Below are positions 5,574 to 8,005 of a stretch of DNA of 8,005 bases, piece after piece. The notes below the pieces were generated by a model. The model was not told where the DNA came from. It was given only the letters and a program-made list of their open reading frames with translations, and ran no database searches. Every line of letters begins with the position of its first letter. Positions within the stretch are counted from its first letter, which is position 1. Made by a program: the position numbers and the translations under genes. This DNA is from Phycisphaerae bacterium (lineage in GTDB: Bacteria; Planctomycetota; Phycisphaerae; JAJVII01). The stretch spans positions 1-8,005 of the forward strand of contig JAQTVL010000193.1 of the NCBI GenBank assembly GCA_028706835.1. The letters run 5' to 3'.

Positions 5574-8005
5574 TTACTTGCGACTCGCGTCGACCGGCCC
5601 GGCCCGGCGGCGACGGGCGAAGCCCGCGCCGATCATCAGCACGCCGCCGATCGCCAGGAAGCCGAGCGTCGCCGGTTCCGGCACGACCGAGACGTCCAGC
5701 GTCAGCAGCACCTTGTTGTTCACGTCGTCGACCGACACCACGCCGCTCAAGCCGGCCGGGGCGTTGACCGTCCATGTGCCGGCTAACGGGTCGGGTACGG
5801 CAGAGGCGTAGGTGAACAGCGTGTAGACGCCGGCGGGCGCCGAGCCGCTGCCGAGCCAGTTCACGTTCAGCACGTGCGGCGCGGCGTTCAGCGTCAGCCC
5901 GAGGCTGGCGTTGATCAGGTCGGAGTTGGTCACGCCGTTGGTCACGTCATAGTCCCAGGTGTAGTTGCCCTGGAAGTTCAGGTTGGTCAGGTCCAGCGTG
6001 CCGATGCCGGCGATCCGGTTGGCCGCCACGCCGATGTCGCCGGGCTGGACCGTCCCGGTCACCGTCAGCGTGTAGGTCGTGGCTGCCGGCTTGCTGTTGA
6101 TCTGGCCGGCGCCGCGGATGGTGTTGGCCAGCGTGACGCTGTTCTCCAGGCGGATCAGTTCATTGCTGCCGGCGGCATTGTTCAGGTAGATCGGGCCTGA
6201 GCCGAGCGAACTGGCGTTGTTGATGAGGAATCGGCCGCCCGTGTTGTTGGCGTTCGATGAGACTGTGGTGCCGCCGGCGTAGAGGTTGACGCCGCGGAAG
6301 TAGACGCTGGAGGAGTTGGAGCCGGCGCCGCTCGGCGAGACGATCGACAGGGAGCCGTTGCCGCTGATCACGCCCGTCTGGTTGACGGTGGAACCGCTGG
6401 TCGAGGACTGCTCCCAGGTGGTCGTCGTTCCGGTCGTCAGGGTGATGTTCGAACTGACGGTCCGCGAACCGATGGCATTGACGAACGAGAGGGTGCCGCC
6501 GCTGCCCGTGACGTTGTTGTCGAACGTGATCCCGGCGGCAATGGAGAGCGTGCCGAGGGGCCCGATTTCAAAGGTCTTGGCGTTGTTCAGGTCGACCTGG
6601 GCCGTCAACTTGGCCCGGGCGCCGGGGACGGTGGCCGACGTTCCCGGGGCGTTGATCAGGATCGTCTCGACGGCCGTTCCGAAGGCGTCGGCGTTGTTCG
6701 CGATGACGAATCCGCCGTTGCCGAAGGTGGTTCCGCCGCCGTAGGAGTTGGCTACGTCCAGTTGGATCGAGGACTGGTTGCTGTCCAGCCGGGTGCCGGT
6801 GAACATGACGCCGCCGCTGCCGGTGATCGCACTGGAAATCCGCAGCAGGCTGCTGGCGGCGCTGAGGGTGGCGACGCCGCTGGGGATGCTTACCCCGCCG
6901 TTAAGCTGGGCCGTGCCGCCCAGGACGTTGCCGACGCCGCTGGAGCCCAGAATGGCACCGTCGGCCAGGGTGATCGCGTTGCTCCACGACCGCGTGCCGG
7001 CGGCTGTGTCGCTGTAGAAGTTGAGAGTCGCCCCGGTGGTGACCGAGGCCGAGTTGGCGCCGATGGAGTTGACCCCAGCCGTGACGTTGCCCACCTGGAG
7101 CACGCCGCTGCCGACCAGGACCCCGCCGGTGAACGTGTTGGCGCCGTTGATGATCAGCGTGCCTGGGCCGTTCTTGACCAAGCGGACCACGCCGTCGCCC
7201 GCGTCACCGTAAATCCCGTTCGTGCCCGGGTTGTCGGTGATCGGGACGCCGATCGTATAGGTCGGCCAGTAGCCGCTCGCATTCCCGATGTCGCCGATCG
7301 TGATGAACAGGTCGGCGGTGGAGGCCGAGCCGCCCGCCGTCAGCCGGCCCGTTCCCGTGATGGCGTGGCTCGCGGATGTGCCGCTCGCATTGGAGAGCAG
7401 CAGGCCGCCGGTGACGATGTCCAGGTTGAAGGCGCCGACGGCGATGGTGGTGGTTGTTGCGCTGGAGATCAACAGGGACAGGGGGCTGCGATCGCCGGTA
7501 AGGGTGATCGTTCCGGTCGCGTTTGGCTTGGCGTACTGGCCGGTCCAGGCGGTTTCAGCCAGCGCGACGCTGCCGACCGCCCCGACGCCGTTCGCATCGT
7601 ATTTGGCGAAGTCGGTCGACTTGAAGAAGTACTGCGGCCCCATGAACGGAGTGGCCGCCAGTCCGTTGATCATGATCCGGGCAGCGCTCGCTGGGCCGGC
7701 GACGCCCAGGCCGACGCCGGAGAAGTTCACCGCGGCCCCGTTGGTCAACGTCAGGGAACTCAAGGTCAAGACCGACGAGGACGTCCCGCCGAACGTATTT
7801 GAGATGGTCGCGTTCCCGTTATCCACCGTCACCGCCCCGACGGTTTCGGTCGTCGGCGTGGTCGCCCCGGTCAACTTGAGCACCGCGCCCGCCCGCCGGC
7901 CGGAAATGGTGATCGGCGTGCCATCGGGCAGACGATTGGTGTTCAGCGTTCCGCTGTTATCGAGGTTGATGGTGTTGAAGTCCGTCGCCGACGGGCCTGT
8001 GGTGT
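5574..8005 (-). CDS. Autotransporter-associated beta-strand repeat protein with PEP-CTERM sorting tail, 5'-truncated
   Basis: The C-terminal 809 residues of a large secreted protein; the frame stays open to the window edge, so the start and signal peptide are not visible, and the GTG at 7881-7883 is internal. The sequence is rich in Gly, Ser, Thr, Asn and Val, with beta-solenoid character. A clear autotransporter-associated repeat is LVKNGPGTLIINGANTFTGG and onward at visible residues 275-305. More diverged copies occur around 392-435 (YGGGTTFGNGG) and 547-600 (NLYAGGTTVSSN). The end is a canonical PEP-CTERM signal: VPEP at 774-777, a hydrophobic segment to about 796, and RRRR at 797-800, the arrangement recognised and cleaved by exosortases. 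No autotransporter beta-barrel is present, so export is presumably Sec followed by exosortase processing. Likely a cell-surface or matrix protein; the ligand is unknown. An intrinsic terminator follows at 5487-5514. Confidence 0.93.
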   Translation of the reverse strand, partial: TTGPSATDFNTINLDNSGTLNTNRLPDGTPITISGRRAGAVLKLTGATTPTTETVGAVTVDNGNATISNTFGGTSSSVLTLSSLTLTNGAAVNFSGVGLGVAGPASAARIMINGLAATPFMGPQYFFKSTDFAKYDANGVGAVGSVALAETAWTGQYAKPNATGTITLTGDRSPLSLLISSATTTTIAVGAFNLDIVTGGLLLSNASGTSASHAITGTGRLTAGGSASTADLFITIGDIGNASGYWPTYTIGVPITDNPGTNGIYGDAGDGVVRLVKNGPGTLIINGANTFTGGVLVGSGVLQVGNVTAGVNSIGANSASVTTGATLNFYSDTAAGTRSWSNAITLADGAILGSSGVGNVLGGTAQLNGGVSIPSGVATLSAASSLLRISSAITGSGGVMFTGTRLDSNQSSIQLDVANSYGGGTTFGNGGFVIANNADAFGTAVETILINAPGTSATVPGARAKLTAQVDLNNAKTFEIGPLGTLSIAAGITFDNNVTGSGGTLSFVNAIGSRTVSSNITLTTGTTTTWEQSSTSGSTVNQTGVISGNGSLSIVSPSGAGSNSSSVYFRGVNLYAGGTTVSSNANNTGGRFLINNASSLGSGPIYLNNAAGSNELIRLENSVTLANTIRGAGQINSKPAATTYTLTVTGTVQPGDIGVAANRIAGIGTLDLTNLNFQGNYTWDYDVTNGVTNSDLINASLGLTLNAAPHVLNVNWLGSGSAPAGVYTLFTYASAVPDPLAGTWTVNAPAGLSGVVSVDDVNNKVLLTLDVSVVPEPATLGFLAIGGVLMIGAGFARRRRAGPVDASRK

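Noticed and set aside
5221..5775. Minus-strand open frame (184 aa) spanning the tdh upstream gap
   Set aside because: It runs through the terminator, the hairpin repeat pair and the tdh promoter, and overlaps the end of the PEP-CTERM gene in another frame.
6762..7802. Plus-strand open frame (346 aa) opposite the PEP-CTERM gene
   Set aside because: It is the antisense shadow of a repeat-rich protein; the Gly/Arg/Asp richness follows from the complementary codons.

Overview
The window is GC-rich bacterial DNA that looks like a chromosome segment from the Planctomycetota, probably a Phycisphaerae-type lineage. The reasons are a large secreted protein that combines autotransporter-associated beta-strand repeats with a PEP-CTERM tail (a pairing common in Planctomycetota and Verrucomicrobiota), the abundance of short hairpin-forming intergenic repeats, and the general gene content. 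This placement is inferred from gene style; there is no rRNA or other phylogenetic marker in the window.

Layout from left to right. (1) Positions 1-1439, plus strand: the 3' part of a RecQ-family DNA helicase. (2) Positions 1440-1804: a gene-free gap between convergent genes, filled by two inverted copies of a ~103-bp composite hairpin repeat and then by smaller repeat fragments. (3) Positions 1805-5224, minus strand: tdh (L-threonine 3-dehydrogenase) and kbl (glycine C-acetyltransferase), which together convert L-threonine to glycine and acetyl-CoA. They are separated by 1.19 kb holding a DUF433/DUF5615 toxin-antitoxin-like pair and a small membrane protein with a helix-turn-helix-like N-terminus. 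(4) Positions 5225-5573: a regulatory and repeat gap with a TATAAT promoter element for tdh, a REPIN-like inverted hairpin pair, and an intrinsic terminator for the gene to the right. (5) Positions 5574-8005, minus strand: the 3' end of a large beta-strand-repeat PEP-CTERM surface protein, open at the window edge.

The most unusual aspect is the repeat architecture. Every junction inside the tdh-kbl block (tdh/DUF433, DUF5615/small protein, small protein/kbl) carries a copy of the same CGCTGAG-type tandem repeat. The small-protein gene is bracketed by two inverted copies of a longer composite repeat. The two larger repeat systems elsewhere in the window are different in sequence but share one design: perfect stems closed by GAA or GCA triloops, compensatory stem changes between copies, head-to-head pairing, and a GTAG or GGAG tetranucleotide beside the hairpin in some copies. 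This recalls REP/REPIN elements moved by RAYT (TnpA_REP) transposases, but no such transposase is in the window.
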